Shown here: piece by piece, positions 1 through 6,962 of the stretch | How positions within the stretch are numbered: position 1 is the stretch's first letter | Layout: every line of letters begins with the position of its first letter | Origin: Chloroflexota bacterium | GTDB taxonomy: Bacteria > Chloroflexota > Chloroflexia > JAMDCE01 | Direction of reading: 5' to 3' | DNA length: 25,635 bases | NCBI GenBank assembly: GCA_023489135.1 | Contig: JAMDCE010000415.1 | Span: 1 to 25,635, forward strand | Position numbers and translations under genes: made by a program | Notes under the pieces: model-generated | Told to the model about the DNA's origin: nothing | Databases searched by the model: none | The model's input: the letters and a program-made list of their open reading frames with translations, nothing else

Positions 1-1
1 C

Positions 2-1345
2 CTCTGCCTCGTCGACCTTCACGAGCACGCCATCGACGCCAAAGTGGCGATCATGGTCGAGCACTTTGCCCAGCAGATAGCTGGCCGCATTGGCGGCCGG
101 GCCAAGGCGATGATCGTCACTCGCTCGCGACTTCACGCCGTCCGCTACAAGCTGGCCGTCGACGCCTACCTCAAAGAGAAAGGGTACCCCTTCAAATCCC
201 TGGTGGCCTTCACGGGGACCGTCAAGGACGATGGGGCGCTCTTCACCGAGGCCGGGATGAATGGCTTCCCCGAGAAGCAGACCGCCGAGGCCTTCAAGCG
301 CGACGAATACCGCCTGCTTATCGCGGCTAACAAATTCCAGACCGGGTTTGACCAGCCCTTGCTGCACACGATGTACGTGGACAAGAGACTGCGTGGTGTC
401 AACGCCGTTCAAACCCTGAGCCGACTCAACCGGGTGTGCCTCGACAAAAACGAGACTATGGTTCTGGACTTCGCCAACGAAGCTTTTGACATCCAGCAGT
501 CCTTCCAACCTTACTATGAGACCACGATGCTCCAGGAGGCCACCGACCCCAATTTGCTCTACGACCTCCAGAATCGCCTTGAAGCCTTTCATATCTTCGA
601 GCAGGCAGACGTGAATCGCTTCGCGGCGGTCTACTTTGGGACCAGGGCCAGCCAGGCGAAACTGCACTCGGCCCTTGCCCCCGCCATGGACAGATACAAG
701 GCAGCTAAAGAGGAGGATAGGGCTGCATTCCGCGGTCAACTAGCCGAATACGTCCGGCTGTATGCCTTCCTCTCGCAGATAGTCACGTTTGTTGATACCG
801 ACCTGGAGAAGCTCTATGTCTACGGCCGCCTCCTCTTGCGCAAGCTGCCGGCCCCGCGAGATAGACTCCCCGTGGAGATCCAGCAGAACATAGATATCGC
901 ATCTTACACTATCCGCAAGACCTCCAGTGGCAAGATCAAGCTGGAGCGGGGGTCGGCGGAGCTTGACCCACTGGGCCTGAAGAAGGTCCACGAGATACCG
1001 CCCGAGAATCTCGAATCCCTCTCGCAGATCATCCATGAGCTTAACCAGCGCTTCGGCACCGACTTCACGGAGGAAGACAAGGTTTTCATCCAGCAGCTGG
1101 AGGCGCGCCTGCACGAAGATACTGCTCTGGAGGCCAGCGTTCGCGTCAACCCCCCAGATAACGTGCGCCTGACCTTCGATCACGTGGTCAACGACCGGCT
1201 GCAGGAAATGATCGACGCCGACTTTCGTTTCTACAAGCAGGTCACCGACGACCCCGAGTTTGCCAAGTTCTTCTACCGCTGGCTCTTCGAGCGATACTAT
1301 TCCAGGAAGGGCAAGAAGCCTGCGGATTTCCAAAGCGCCAACTGA
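2..1345 (+). CDS. hsdR: Type I restriction endonuclease R subunit, C-terminal part (5' end outside window)
   Basis: The frame is open from the first bases of the window, so this is the C-terminal ~447 residues of a longer protein whose N-terminal nuclease and first helicase domain lie upstream. HsdR is the ATP-driven DNA-translocating and cutting subunit of a type I restriction complex (HsdR2M2S). The visible part carries the second RecA-like helicase domain: 'KAMIVTRSR' (motif IV region), 'LLIAANKFQTGFDQP' (motif V region) and 'AVQTLSRLNR' (motif VI, arginine finger). The helical C-terminal domain that docks on the methylase follows. A GTG at 44 is only an internal codon: the upstream residues (HEHAIDAKVAIMVEHF) fit the family. 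No hsdM or hsdS is downstream, so any partners must lie to the left. A related SF2 helicase is the alternative, but the whole segment reads as HsdR. Confidence 0.88.
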   Translation, partial: LCLVDLHEHAIDAKVAIMVEHFAQQIAGRIGGRAKAMIVTRSRLHAVRYKLAVDAYLKEKGYPFKSLVAFTGTVKDDGALFTEAGMNGFPEKQTAEAFKRDEYRLLIAANKFQTGFDQPLLHTMYVDKRLRGVNAVQTLSRLNRVCLDKNETMVLDFANEAFDIQQSFQPYYETTMLQEATDPNLLYDLQNRLEAFHIFEQADVNRFAAVYFGTRASQAKLHSALAPAMDRYKAAKEEDRAAFRGQLAEYVRLYAFLSQIVTFVDTDLEKLYVYGRLLLRKLPAPRDRLPVEIQQNIDIASYTIRKTSSGKIKLERGSAELDPLGLKKVHEIPPENLESLSQIIHELNQRFGTDFTEEDKVFIQQLEARLHEDTALEASVRVNPPDNVRLTFDHVVNDRLQEMIDADFRFYKQVTDDPEFAKFFYRWLFERYYSRKGKKPADFQSAN

Positions 1346-1477
1346 CGACTTTGGAGGGGCAAGACGAGGAAGTTCGACAGTCCTTGCATTGAGCCAGGGT
1401 CGCTTGATCTCGCGCGGTCGTAGGTAGAGGCCGTTGTTTTGCGCCCCTCAAAACTTGTTCTATGCGGGCGCCCCCAT

Positions 1478-1507
1478 TTGACACCGCATTTCGTGGAAAG
1501 GTAGAAT
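1478..1507 (+). promoter_or_regulatory. Sigma-70-type promoter for the cysteine synthase gene
   Basis: TTGACA at 1478-1483, an 18-nt spacer, then TAGAAT at 1502-1507. The -35 is a perfect match and the -10 has 5 of 6 consensus bases. Transcription would start near 1514, about 35 nt before the cysK ATG. The rest of the 1346-1547 gap holds no gene that I can see. Confidence 0.7.
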
Positions 1508-1547
1508 ACCATCGAACGATCTTCGCGAACGGTTGGGAGAACTAACA

Positions 1548-2471
1548 ATGGCGTCGCTCGTGGTCGACAGCGTGCTGGACTTGATTGGCAAGACGCCCCT
1601 GGTCAGGCTTCGCCGGATGGTTAAGCCTGGATGGGCGACCGTTCTGGCCAAGCTGGAGTCGTCCAATCCGGGCGGCAGCGTCAAGGATAGGATCGCGCTC
1701 TCGATGGTCGAGGAAGCGGAGCGGAGCGGGAAGCTGAAGCCCGGCGACACTATCGTGGAGCCGACCAGCGGCAACACGGGCATCGGCCTGGCCCTGGTAG
1801 CCGCGGTGAAAGGCTATCGCCTCGTCCTGACCATGCCCGAGGATATGACCGTCGAGCGGCGCACGCTGCTTTCCCTCTACGGGGCCGAGATCGTGTTGAC
1901 GCCGGCCATCGAGGCCATGTCCGGGGCCATTTATGCCGCCGAGGAGCTGGTGCGCGAGCACGGCTACTTTATGCCCCAGCAGTTCGTCAACCCGGCCAAT
2001 CCCGAAGCCCACCGCCGCACCACGGCTCTCGAGATTCTGGAGGCCACGGACGGCCAGCTGGATGCCTTTGTGGCCGGGGTGGGAACCGGAGGCACTATAT
2101 CGGGGGTGGGCGCCGTTCTCAAGGAGAGGGCGCCGCAAGTCAAGGTGATCGCCGTGGAGCCGGCGCGCTCCGCCGTTCTATCGGGTGGGCGGCCGGGCCT
2201 TCACCACATCCAGGGCATCGGCGCCGGGTTCATTCCGGGGGTGGTCGATCAGTCGGTTATCGACCGGGTCGAGACGGTCGCCGACGAAGAGGCTTACGAA
2301 GCCGCGCGGCGAATGGCCCGCGAGGAGGGCATCCTGGCCGGCCCGTCATCCGGCGCCAGCGTGTCGGTGGCCCTGAGAGTGGCCGCGGAGATGGGGGAGG
2401 GAAAGCTGGTCGTCGCGGTGCTTCCCGATACCGGCGAGCGGTATCTGAGCCTGATGCAGCCGGCGAAGTGA
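1548..2471 (+). CDS. cysK: Cysteine synthase (O-acetylserine sulfhydrylase, CysK/CysM family)
   Basis: PLP enzyme that condenses O-acetylserine (or O-phosphoserine) with a sulfur donor to give cysteine; cytoplasmic. 307 aa, normal for the family. Seen: N-terminal '[10 protein letters not shown]', the Schiff-base lysine K46 in 'NPGGSVKDR', the substrate loop 'PTSGNTGIG' (72-80), the phosphate-binding '[10 protein letters not shown]' and the C-terminal '[10 protein letters not shown]'. I chose ATG 1548, which has GGGAGA seven bases upstream, rather than the in-frame TTG at 1533. The stop codon overlaps a possible GTG start of the next gene, so the two are probably translated together. CysK and CysM cannot be told apart safely by eye. 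The linked JAMM gene recalls the Mycobacterium tuberculosis cysM-mec set, where sulfur comes from a protein thiocarboxylate. Confidence 0.93.
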   Translation: MASLVVDSVLDLIGKTPLVRLRRMVKPGWATVLAKLESSNPGGSVKDRIALSMVEEAERSGKLKPGDTIVEPTSGNTGIGLALVAAVKGYRLVLTMPEDMTVERRTLLSLYGAEIVLTPAIEAMSGAIYAAEELVREHGYFMPQQFVNPANPEAHRRTTALEILEATDGQLDAFVAGVGTGGTISGVGAVLKERAPQVKVIAVEPARSAVLSGGRPGLHHIQGIGAGFIPGVVDQSVIDRVETVADEEAYEAARRMAREEGILAGPSSGASVSVALRVAAEMGEGKLVVAVLPDTGERYLSLMQPAK

Positions 2472-2473
2472 TT

Positions 2474-2884
2474 ATGGAACTGACGGTTCGCCTGGAACGC
2501 AAATACATAGACCAAATGATCTCCCACGCCAGGGCCGAGAAGCCCAACGAGGCCTGCGGCCTGGTGGCGGGGAGGAAAGGCAGAGGGGTTAAGCTCTATC
2601 GCGGGACCAACGTACACGAGAACAAGACCACTCGCTATTCCCTGGACCCGCAGGAGCTGTTCTCGGTCTGGAAGGAGATCGATCTGAAGGGCTGGGATCT
2701 GCTGGCCATTTACCATTCCCATCCCAAATCCCCAGCCTATCCCTCGGCCACCGACCTGGAGCTGGCTTTCTATCCCGACTCGTTTTACATAATCATCTCT
2801 TTGATGAACGACGATGAGCCTGTCGTCAGGGGTTTCAGAATAGTAGATGGCCGGATTCACGAGGCAGAGGTATGTACGTTGTAG
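2474..2884 (+). CDS. JAMM/MPN+ (M67) zinc metallopeptidase
   Basis: 136-aa single-domain JAMM protein. The zinc and catalytic residues are all present: E26 ('PNEACGLVAG'), H81-S-H83-P, S91 and D94 ('YHSHPKSPAYPSATD'). Family members remove ubiquitin-like proteins or amino acids from their C-termini; in Mycobacterium the homologue Mec+ cuts cysteine from the sulfur carrier CysO-Cys. Immediate linkage to cysteine synthase suggests the same kind of role here, but no ThiS/MoaD-like carrier gene is visible next to it. ATG 2474 is the chosen start, two bases after the cysK stop. GTG 2468 would overlap the cysK stop by 4 bases and is possible; neither has a strong ribosome site, which fits translational coupling. 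Confidence 0.87.
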   Translation: MELTVRLERKYIDQMISHARAEKPNEACGLVAGRKGRGVKLYRGTNVHENKTTRYSLDPQELFSVWKEIDLKGWDLLAIYHSHPKSPAYPSATDLELAFYPDSFYIIISLMNDDEPVVRGFRIVDGRIHEAEVCTL

Positions 2885-2951
2885 GGGCCGGCCGAACTTT
2901 CAGCCATCGGTAGGGTTGAGCGGGAGCTTGGTCCTCTGAAGTCTGAGATCG

Positions 2952-2985
2952 CCCCTCACCCCAGCCCCCCGAAGGGGAGAGGGAG
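2952..2985. repeat. Degenerate copy of a dispersed CCCC-GAA-GGGG hairpin repeat
   Basis: The stretch pairs around 'CCCC GAA GGGG' and is followed by 'AGAGGGAG'. It is the same kind of element as the better-formed copies at 19370-19404 and 19524-19548, with the left arm decayed. It lies between the JAMM gene and larE and supplies a false ribosome-site look-alike (GGAGAGGGAG) in front of a TTG at 2986. Confidence 0.6.
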
Positions 2986-3018
2986 TTGGCTACCCGTCCA
3001 TTTAACATCGAGGTGCAA

Positions 3019-3834
3019 ATGCAAGCCATAGCTTACGAAGCCAAGCTGGAGCGGTTAGCGGATATCATTAAGAGCCTGGATAGCGTTCTGGTCGCTTACT
3101 CCGGTGGGGTGGACAGCACCTTGCTCTTGAAGGTCTGCCGCGATGTGCTCGGGTCCAAGACCCTCGCCGTGATCGCCACCTCCGAGACCTACCCCTCCAG
3201 GGAGATCGAAGAGGCCAAAGCCACGGCTCAGGCGCTTGGCGCCCCCTATGAGATCATCTCCACCGAAGAGCTGCGCGACGACAACTTCGCCAACAATCCA
3301 CCCAACCGCTGCTACTACTGTAAGACCGAGCTCTTTTCGAAGCTCCGCCAGATGGCGGACCGGCGGGGCCTGAAGCACGTCCTCGACGGCTCGAACCACG
3401 ACGATCTCGACGACCATCGCCCGGGGCGCCAGGCGGCCAAAGAAATCGGCGTGCGCAGCCCGCTGATGGAAGCCGGGCTGACTAAAGAGGACATTCGCAG
3501 GTTTTCCAAGGACCTGGGACTTCCGACCTGGAACAAGCCCAGCTTTGCTTGCCTGTCCTCGCGCTTTCCCTACGGGGACAGGATCACTATCGACAAGCTC
3601 AGCCAGATAGACCTGGCCGAGCAGTTCATCCGGGACCTTGGCTTCACCCAGGTGCGCGTGCGGCACCACGATGACATCGCTCGCATCGAGGTGCCGCGGG
3701 AGAGCTTTCCCGCGCTGCTGGCTACAAGGGTCTCCGAGCGCATCGCGCAGCGGCTCAAGGAGCTGGGCTTCACCTACGTCACCGTGGACTTGCAGGGCTA
3801 CCGCTCCGGAAGTATGAACGAGACTCTGGCCTGA
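3019..3834 (+). CDS. larE: LarE, ATP-dependent sacrificial sulfur transferase (nickel-pincer cofactor synthesis)
   Basis: PP-loop ATP pyrophosphatase that adenylates the carboxylate of the pyridinium biscarboxylic acid mononucleotide made by LarB and inserts sulfur, on the way to the nickel-pincer nucleotide of lactate racemase-type enzymes. 271 aa. Seen: PP-loop 'SGGVDST' (28-34), 'NRCYYCK' (C98, C101), 'DGSNHDD' (123-129), and 'PSFACLSSRFPYG' with C178, the counterpart of the sacrificial Cys176 of the Lactobacillus enzyme. Together C98, C101 and C178 give a three-cysteine type. ATG 3019 has GAGGTG just upstream and gives the usual N-terminus; TTG 2986 lies inside a dispersed repeat and was rejected. 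larB, larC and larA are not in the window. The neighbouring sulfur genes make a sulfur theme but do not prove a shared pathway. Confidence 0.9.
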   Translation: MQAIAYEAKLERLADIIKSLDSVLVAYSGGVDSTLLLKVCRDVLGSKTLAVIATSETYPSREIEEAKATAQALGAPYEIISTEELRDDNFANNPPNRCYYCKTELFSKLRQMADRRGLKHVLDGSNHDDLDDHRPGRQAAKEIGVRSPLMEAGLTKEDIRRFSKDLGLPTWNKPSFACLSSRFPYGDRITIDKLSQIDLAEQFIRDLGFTQVRVRHHDDIARIEVPRESFPALLATRVSERIAQRLKELGFTYVTVDLQGYRSGSMNETLA

Positions 3835-3880
3835 ACTCACCGTCGTATTGCGGCAATTCTTTAGGCGGGATACTAATTCA

Positions 3881-3944
3881 CCGCAGAGGCGCAGAGAGCG
3901 CAGGGATAAGAGATAAATGAAAATTCCGCGTCCTCCGCGGTGAT
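3881..3944. repeat. Dispersed imperfect inverted repeat (CACCGCAGAGGCGC family)
   Basis: 'TCACCGCAGAGGCGC' on the left pairs imperfectly with 'GCGTCCTCCGCGGTGA' on the right. A related element ('ACCGCAAGGAGCGCAAAGG ... CCTTTGCCGTGA') occurs at 17040-17098 downstream of the ThDP-enzyme gene. Both lie just outside coding regions, as expected of a mobile or structured intergenic repeat family. Confidence 0.5.
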
Positions 3945-3955
3945 ACACTGTCTCC

Positions 3956-3984
3956 TTGAGGCATAGGCTCAACTGCTGTAAAAT
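3956..3984 (+). promoter_or_regulatory. Promoter for coaX-coaBC
   Basis: TTGAGG at 3956-3961, a 17-nt spacer, then TAAAAT at 3979-3984 (4 of 6 and 5 of 6 consensus bases). The predicted start site near 3991 leaves a leader of only ~10-16 nt before the coaX ATG. Confidence 0.55.
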
Positions 3985-4000
3985 AAACGCCGAGGTTGGG

Positions 4001-4789
4001 ATGGAAATGCTCCTCGCGATTGACGTCGGAAACACCAACATCGTAATCGGTATATATCGCGGGCCGGAGCTGGTCGACGACTGGCGCATAGCCACCGAGG
4101 GCCATCGCATGCCCGACGAATACGCCATGCTCCTGCGCAACCTCTTCGCCTACCGTGGCCTGGCCATGACCACCGTCAAAGACGTGATTCTCTCCAGCGT
4201 GGTGCCAACCCTGACGACCACCTTCAAGGAGATGAGCGAGAAGTACTTTGGGGTTATCCCGCTGGTGGTCGGACCGGGTATTAAGACCGGCGTGCGCATC
4301 CTTTTCGAGAACCCCAAGGAGGTCGGGGCCGACCGCATCGTCAATGCCCTGGCGGCGCATCGACTGTACGGGGGTCCGGCCATAGTCGTGGACTTCGGCA
4401 CCGCCACCACCTTCGACGCGCTTTCAGCCGAGGGGGATTACCTGGGAGGCGCCATCTGCCCGGGCATAGGCATCTCCAGTGATGCCCTCTTTAGATTCGC
4501 GGCCAAGCTCCCGCGCGTGGAGCTCGTCAGGCCCAAACAGGCCATCGGCCGCAACACGATTGCCAGCATGCAGTCCGGCATCCTTTACGGCTACGTGGGC
4601 CTGGTCGAAGGTTTGATCAGCCGGTTTGAACAGGAAATGGGCAGAGCGCGAGTGGTCGCCACCGGTGGCCTGGCGGAGGTAATTGCCAAAGAAACCTCGA
4701 CGATCGAGGTCGTCAACCAACGCCTGACGCTGGAAGGCCTGCGCCTCATCTACGAGCTTAATCGGGGGGTGGAAGTTGCTGGCCAATAA
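4001..4789 (+). CDS. coaX: Type III pantothenate kinase
   Basis: Phosphorylates pantothenate with ATP, the first step of CoA synthesis; ASKHA-fold, cytoplasmic, normally dimeric and not feedback-inhibited by CoA. 262 aa. Seen: N-terminal phosphate loop 'AIDVGNTN' (6-13), 'NPKEVGADRIVNALAAHR', and 'VVDFGTATTFDALS' with 'YLGGAICPGI', the two signatures of the type III family. A second ATG at 4007 would give the more usual 'MLLAIDVGNTN' start; GAGG at 3992-3995 fits 4001 better by spacing. The 3' end overlaps coaBC by 14 bases, so the two CoA enzymes are co-translated. Confidence 0.95.
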   Translation: MEMLLAIDVGNTNIVIGIYRGPELVDDWRIATEGHRMPDEYAMLLRNLFAYRGLAMTTVKDVILSSVVPTLTTTFKEMSEKYFGVIPLVVGPGIKTGVRILFENPKEVGADRIVNALAAHRLYGGPAIVVDFGTATTFDALSAEGDYLGGAICPGIGISSDALFRFAAKLPRVELVRPKQAIGRNTIASMQSGILYGYVGLVEGLISRFEQEMGRARVVATGGLAEVIAKETSTIEVVNQRLTLEGLRLIYELNRGVEVAGQ

Positions 4790-5972
4790 GAGCATCGTGC
4801 TGGGGGTCACCGGCGGCATCGCCGCCTACAAGGTCGCCGATCTGGCCAGCCGCCTGACCAAAGCGGGTGCGATTGTCGACACGATAATGACCGAGTCGGC
4901 CCAGAAGTTCGTCGCGCCGCTCACCTTCCAGGCCCTTACGCAGCGGCCGGTGGTCACCGACATGTTCCGCTTGCTCTCGGAGACCAACATCGCCCACGTC
5001 GCCCTGGCCAAAAGGGCGGATGTGGTCCTCATCGCTCCGGCCACCGCCAACGTGATTGCTAAGCTCGCCTGCGGGATCGCCGACGATATGCTCTCCACCA
5101 CCGTCCTGGCCACCAAAGCGCCGGTCGTCGTCGCTCCGGCCATGGAAACCAATATGTACGAGAACCCCGCCACGCAAGAGAACATCGCCAGGCTCAAGGG
5201 CCGGGGCGTGACCTTCGTCGACCCCGCTTACGGCCGTCTGGCCTCGGGTGCGGTCGGCCAGGGGCGGCTGGCCGAGCTCGACGAAATCGAGGTGGCGGTT
5301 CGTAAGGTGCTGGGCCGGCTGGGTGACCTGGCGGGGAAGAAAGTGGTCGTGACGGCCGGAGGGACGCAGGAGCCCATCGATCCCGTGCGCTTTATCGGCA
5401 ACCGTTCGTCCGGGAAGATGGGTTTCGCCCTGGCCGAAGCCGCCCGCGACCGTGGTGCAGCCGTCGTGCTGGTGGCGGCGCCAACCTACGTCCCGCTACC
5501 CGCAGGGGTGAGCGTGGTGCAGGTACAGACGGCGGTGGAGATGAAACGCGCGGTTGAGGAAGCGGTGGCCGGCGCCGATATCCTCGTTATGGCCGCCGCC
5601 GTGGCCGACTACCGGGTGAACCGGGCGGCCGATCACAAGATCAAGCGTGAGAACCAGCCCGGGCTCTCCGTGGAGCTGGTGCGAAACCCCGACATTCTGG
5701 GGGAGCTGCCGCCCGGCGGCCGCCTCTTCAAGGTGGGCTTTGCGGCCGAGAGCGACGACCTGATAGCCAACGCCCGATCCAAGCTCGAAAGGAAGCGCCT
5801 TCAGCTCATCGCCGCCAACCAGATCACCTCCGCCGAAAGCGCCTTCGGCAGTGAGACCAACCGCGTCACCCTCATCGATTCCTCCGGCGCCCTGACCGAG
5901 CTTCCGGTGCTCCCGAAGCGGGAGGTGGCCGACCGGATCTTCGACAAGGTTGTCGAGTCCCAAAAAGCCTGA
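4776..5972 (+). CDS. coaBC: Bifunctional phosphopantothenoylcysteine decarboxylase / phosphopantothenate-cysteine ligase
   Basis: Joins cysteine to 4'-phosphopantothenate (CoaB, CTP-dependent) and decarboxylates the product (CoaC, FMN flavoprotein) to 4'-phosphopantetheine. 398 aa, full length. CoaC part (1-~180): '[10 protein letters not shown]', active-site H74 in 'NIAHVALAK', '[18 protein letters not shown]', '[11 protein letters not shown]' and '[12 protein letters not shown]'. CoaB part (~188-398): '[20 protein letters not shown]', 'SSGKMG', '[10 protein letters not shown]', and '[21 protein letters not shown]'. It starts at TTG 4776 inside the end of coaX, preceded by GGTGGAAG. The usual PAMN motif of CoaC reads PAME here, and the lid cysteine of the E. 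coli enzyme is a serine; both positions vary in the family, so activity is still expected. Confidence 0.95.
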   Translation: MLANKSIVLGVTGGIAAYKVADLASRLTKAGAIVDTIMTESAQKFVAPLTFQALTQRPVVTDMFRLLSETNIAHVALAKRADVVLIAPATANVIAKLACGIADDMLSTTVLATKAPVVVAPAMETNMYENPATQENIARLKGRGVTFVDPAYGRLASGAVGQGRLAELDEIEVAVRKVLGRLGDLAGKKVVVTAGGTQEPIDPVRFIGNRSSGKMGFALAEAARDRGAAVVLVAAPTYVPLPAGVSVVQVQTAVEMKRAVEEAVAGADILVMAAAVADYRVNRAADHKIKRENQPGLSVELVRNPDILGELPPGGRLFKVGFAAESDDLIANARSKLERKRLQLIAANQITSAESAFGSETNRVTLIDSSGALTELPVLPKREVADRIFDKVVESQKA

Positions 5973-6024
5973 TCCATCTGTTAATGCGCATCAAACAAAC
6001 GCCAAAAAATCCTCCTCACATCTC

Positions 6025-6053
6025 TTGACAAGCTGCCTTGCCAAGAATATACT
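6025..6053 (+). promoter_or_regulatory. Near-consensus sigma-70 promoter for the zinc-ribbon gene
   Basis: TTGACA at 6025-6030, exactly 17 nt, then TATACT at 6048-6053: 11 of 12 consensus bases at ideal spacing, the best match in the window. Transcription would start near 6060 and give a ~75-nt leader before the GTG at 6135. Confidence 0.75.
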
Positions 6054-6134
6054 CGTTTGGGCTGGAATCCAGGCGCAACCATCGGGTACCTCTGAATTGG
6101 CCTCTGCCATAATGTGCTTCGGGAGGAGCGACGG

Positions 6135-6440
6135 GTGGGGAACGAACACTTCGAAAGCCATATCCTTAGTGGCGTCAGATGTCCGACGTGTAAGGGACGC
6201 TATTCTCTCCTCAAGTTTCTGGGTCGCAAAGACGATCTCTACAAAGTGCTGGTGCATTGCGGGGTCTGTGATACTTACGGCATTGGAACCGCTCGCATCG
6301 GGGAAGCCGCGACCGCGGTGGGGGAAACGGCGGGAATTCGGTCGAGGATCTGCGCACCTCCGATCTCTGCCGACGACGTTCTGGAAATGCACGAATTCTT
6401 GCGAACTTTTGACGGCAACTTCGTCAGGCTGTTTCGCTAA
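6135..6440 (+). CDS. Small zinc-ribbon protein of unknown function
   Basis: 101-aa protein that I do not recognise as a named family. It contains two CxxC knuckles, 'CPTC' (residues 16-19) and 'CGVC' about 29 residues later, the spacing of a rubredoxin/zinc-ribbon fold. The second half is low in motifs and ends 'FDGNFVRLFR'. I chose GTG 6135 because GGAGGAG lies six bases upstream; a longer form from GTG 6114 lacks this. It has its own strong promoter and stands alone between coaBC and a convergent gene, followed by two hairpins that may end transcription. A small DNA/RNA-binding or protein-binding accessory is plausible; nothing in the sequence decides this. Confidence 0.7.
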   Translation: MGNEHFESHILSGVRCPTCKGRYSLLKFLGRKDDLYKVLVHCGVCDTYGIGTARIGEAATAVGETAGIRSRICAPPISADDVLEMHEFLRTFDGNFVRLFR

Positions 6441-6477
6441 CGCTAAACGGCTATCCGCGTCTCTACGTGAGGCTTGC

Positions 6478-6497
6478 CCCGCGACTGCAGTCGCGGG
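6478..6497. repeat. Perfect 20-bp palindrome
   Basis: Arms CCCGCGACTG / CAGTCGCGGG with no spacer, 38 bases after the zinc-ribbon stop. It shares the 'CAGTCGCGGG' core with the hairpin at 6555-6604, so the two look like members of one dispersed repeat family. Confidence 0.75.
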
Positions 6498-6554
6498 CAA
6501 CCCATACCAAGTTCGCCTTCGCGGACTCTCCGCCGCTCAATCAGCTCAGGTCCG

Positions 6555-6604
6555 GTTTCGTTTGTGTAGCCCCGGCTTCAGTCGCGGGGCTACACAAACG
6601 AAAC
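6555..6604. terminator. Perfect 20-bp stem hairpin between convergent genes (possible two-way terminator)
   Basis: The left arm at 6555-6574 (begins GTTTCGTTTG, ends TAGCCCCG) is exactly complementary to the right arm at 6585-6604, with a 10-base loop at 6575-6584. It stops five bases before the stop codon of the minus-strand ABM gene. The stem is far longer than a usual intrinsic terminator and has no clear U-tract, so it may equally be a dispersed repeat that happens to block read-through from both sides. Confidence 0.65.
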
Positions 6605-6608
6605 TGAT

Positions 6609-6893
6609 TTACAGAACCTGGTAATACAGGATCGGCTCGTGGGCGAAAAGCGTCTTGCGCTCCTCCGCTAAGGCCGCCCGCTCGGGGCTCTTGCTCCACC
6701 TATTGTAGGCATCTCGACTTTCCCACACTTGAACGAACATGTATTCGTGCGGGTCGGTCATGCTCTTGGCCAGCACCTGGAAAACCTGCCCGGCCTTTCG
6801 GCGGTCAGCCTCTTTGGCCTTGATCCACTTGACGGCTTCATTGATGCGCCCGGGTTGCAGAGTGAGTCTGCGAACTATCATCAGCTGGGTCAC
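6609..6893 (-). CDS. Small ABM-like (dimeric alpha/beta barrel) protein
   Basis: 94 aa. The pattern of beta-strand 'MTQLMIVRRLTLQPG', helix 'INEAVKWIKAKEADRRKAG', strand 'FQVLAKSMTDPHEYMFVQVWES' and helix 'AYNRWSKSPERAALAEERK' is the ferredoxin-like fold of the antibiotic-biosynthesis-monooxygenase/EthD superfamily. Members act as small oxygenases, haem-degrading enzymes or ligand binders; the substrate cannot be inferred here. The start is GTG 6893 with GGAGG nine bases upstream. It has its own promoter with a dyad over it, so it is probably regulated on its own rather than with rodA upstream on the same strand. Confidence 0.75.
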   Translation of the reverse strand: MTQLMIVRRLTLQPGRINEAVKWIKAKEADRRKAGQVFQVLAKSMTDPHEYMFVQVWESRDAYNRWSKSPERAALAEERKTLFAHEPILYYQVL

Positions 6894-6937
6894 TTTGTGT
6901 ACCCTCCCGATGCAAACGCTGCATCCTACAATTCATG

Positions 6938-6946
6938 ATTATACCA
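6938..6946 (-). promoter_or_regulatory. Extended -10 promoter of the ABM-like gene
   Basis: On the minus strand TGG-TATAAT: a perfect -10 at 6943-6938 with the TGn extension at 6946-6944. No good -35 is present at 16-18 nt, as expected for extended -10 promoters. The leader to the GTG at 6893 is about 38 nt. Confidence 0.65.
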
Positions 6947-6962
6947 TGCAACGGTCGTTGCA
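6947..6962. promoter_or_regulatory. 16-bp dyad over the ABM-gene promoter (candidate operator)
   Basis: TGCAACG-GT-CGTTGCA: perfect 7-bp arms around a 2-base centre, lying directly upstream of the extended -10 in the spacer. A second dyad of related sequence, GATGCA-AACGC-TGCATC, is at 6910-6926 in the leader. Two related dyads flanking the start site look like repressor sites; the regulator is not in the window. Confidence 0.5.

Noticed and set aside
1346..1477. Small genes between hsdR and cysK
   Set aside because: No start with a ribosome site and no coding pattern.
2986..3018. TTG 2986 as larE start (33 bases longer)
   Set aside because: It falls inside a dispersed GC repeat whose GGAGAGGGAG only mimics a ribosome site. 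ATG 3019 has GAGGTG and gives the family N-terminus.
3055..4140. Long minus-strand open frame over larE and the start of coaX
   Set aside because: No ribosome site and no recognisable domain; it shadows two clear plus-strand genes.
5950..6624. 224-codon plus-strand open frame across the coaBC end and zinc-ribbon gene
   Set aside because: It runs through the promoter, another gene in a better frame and both palindromes, with no protein-like motifs.
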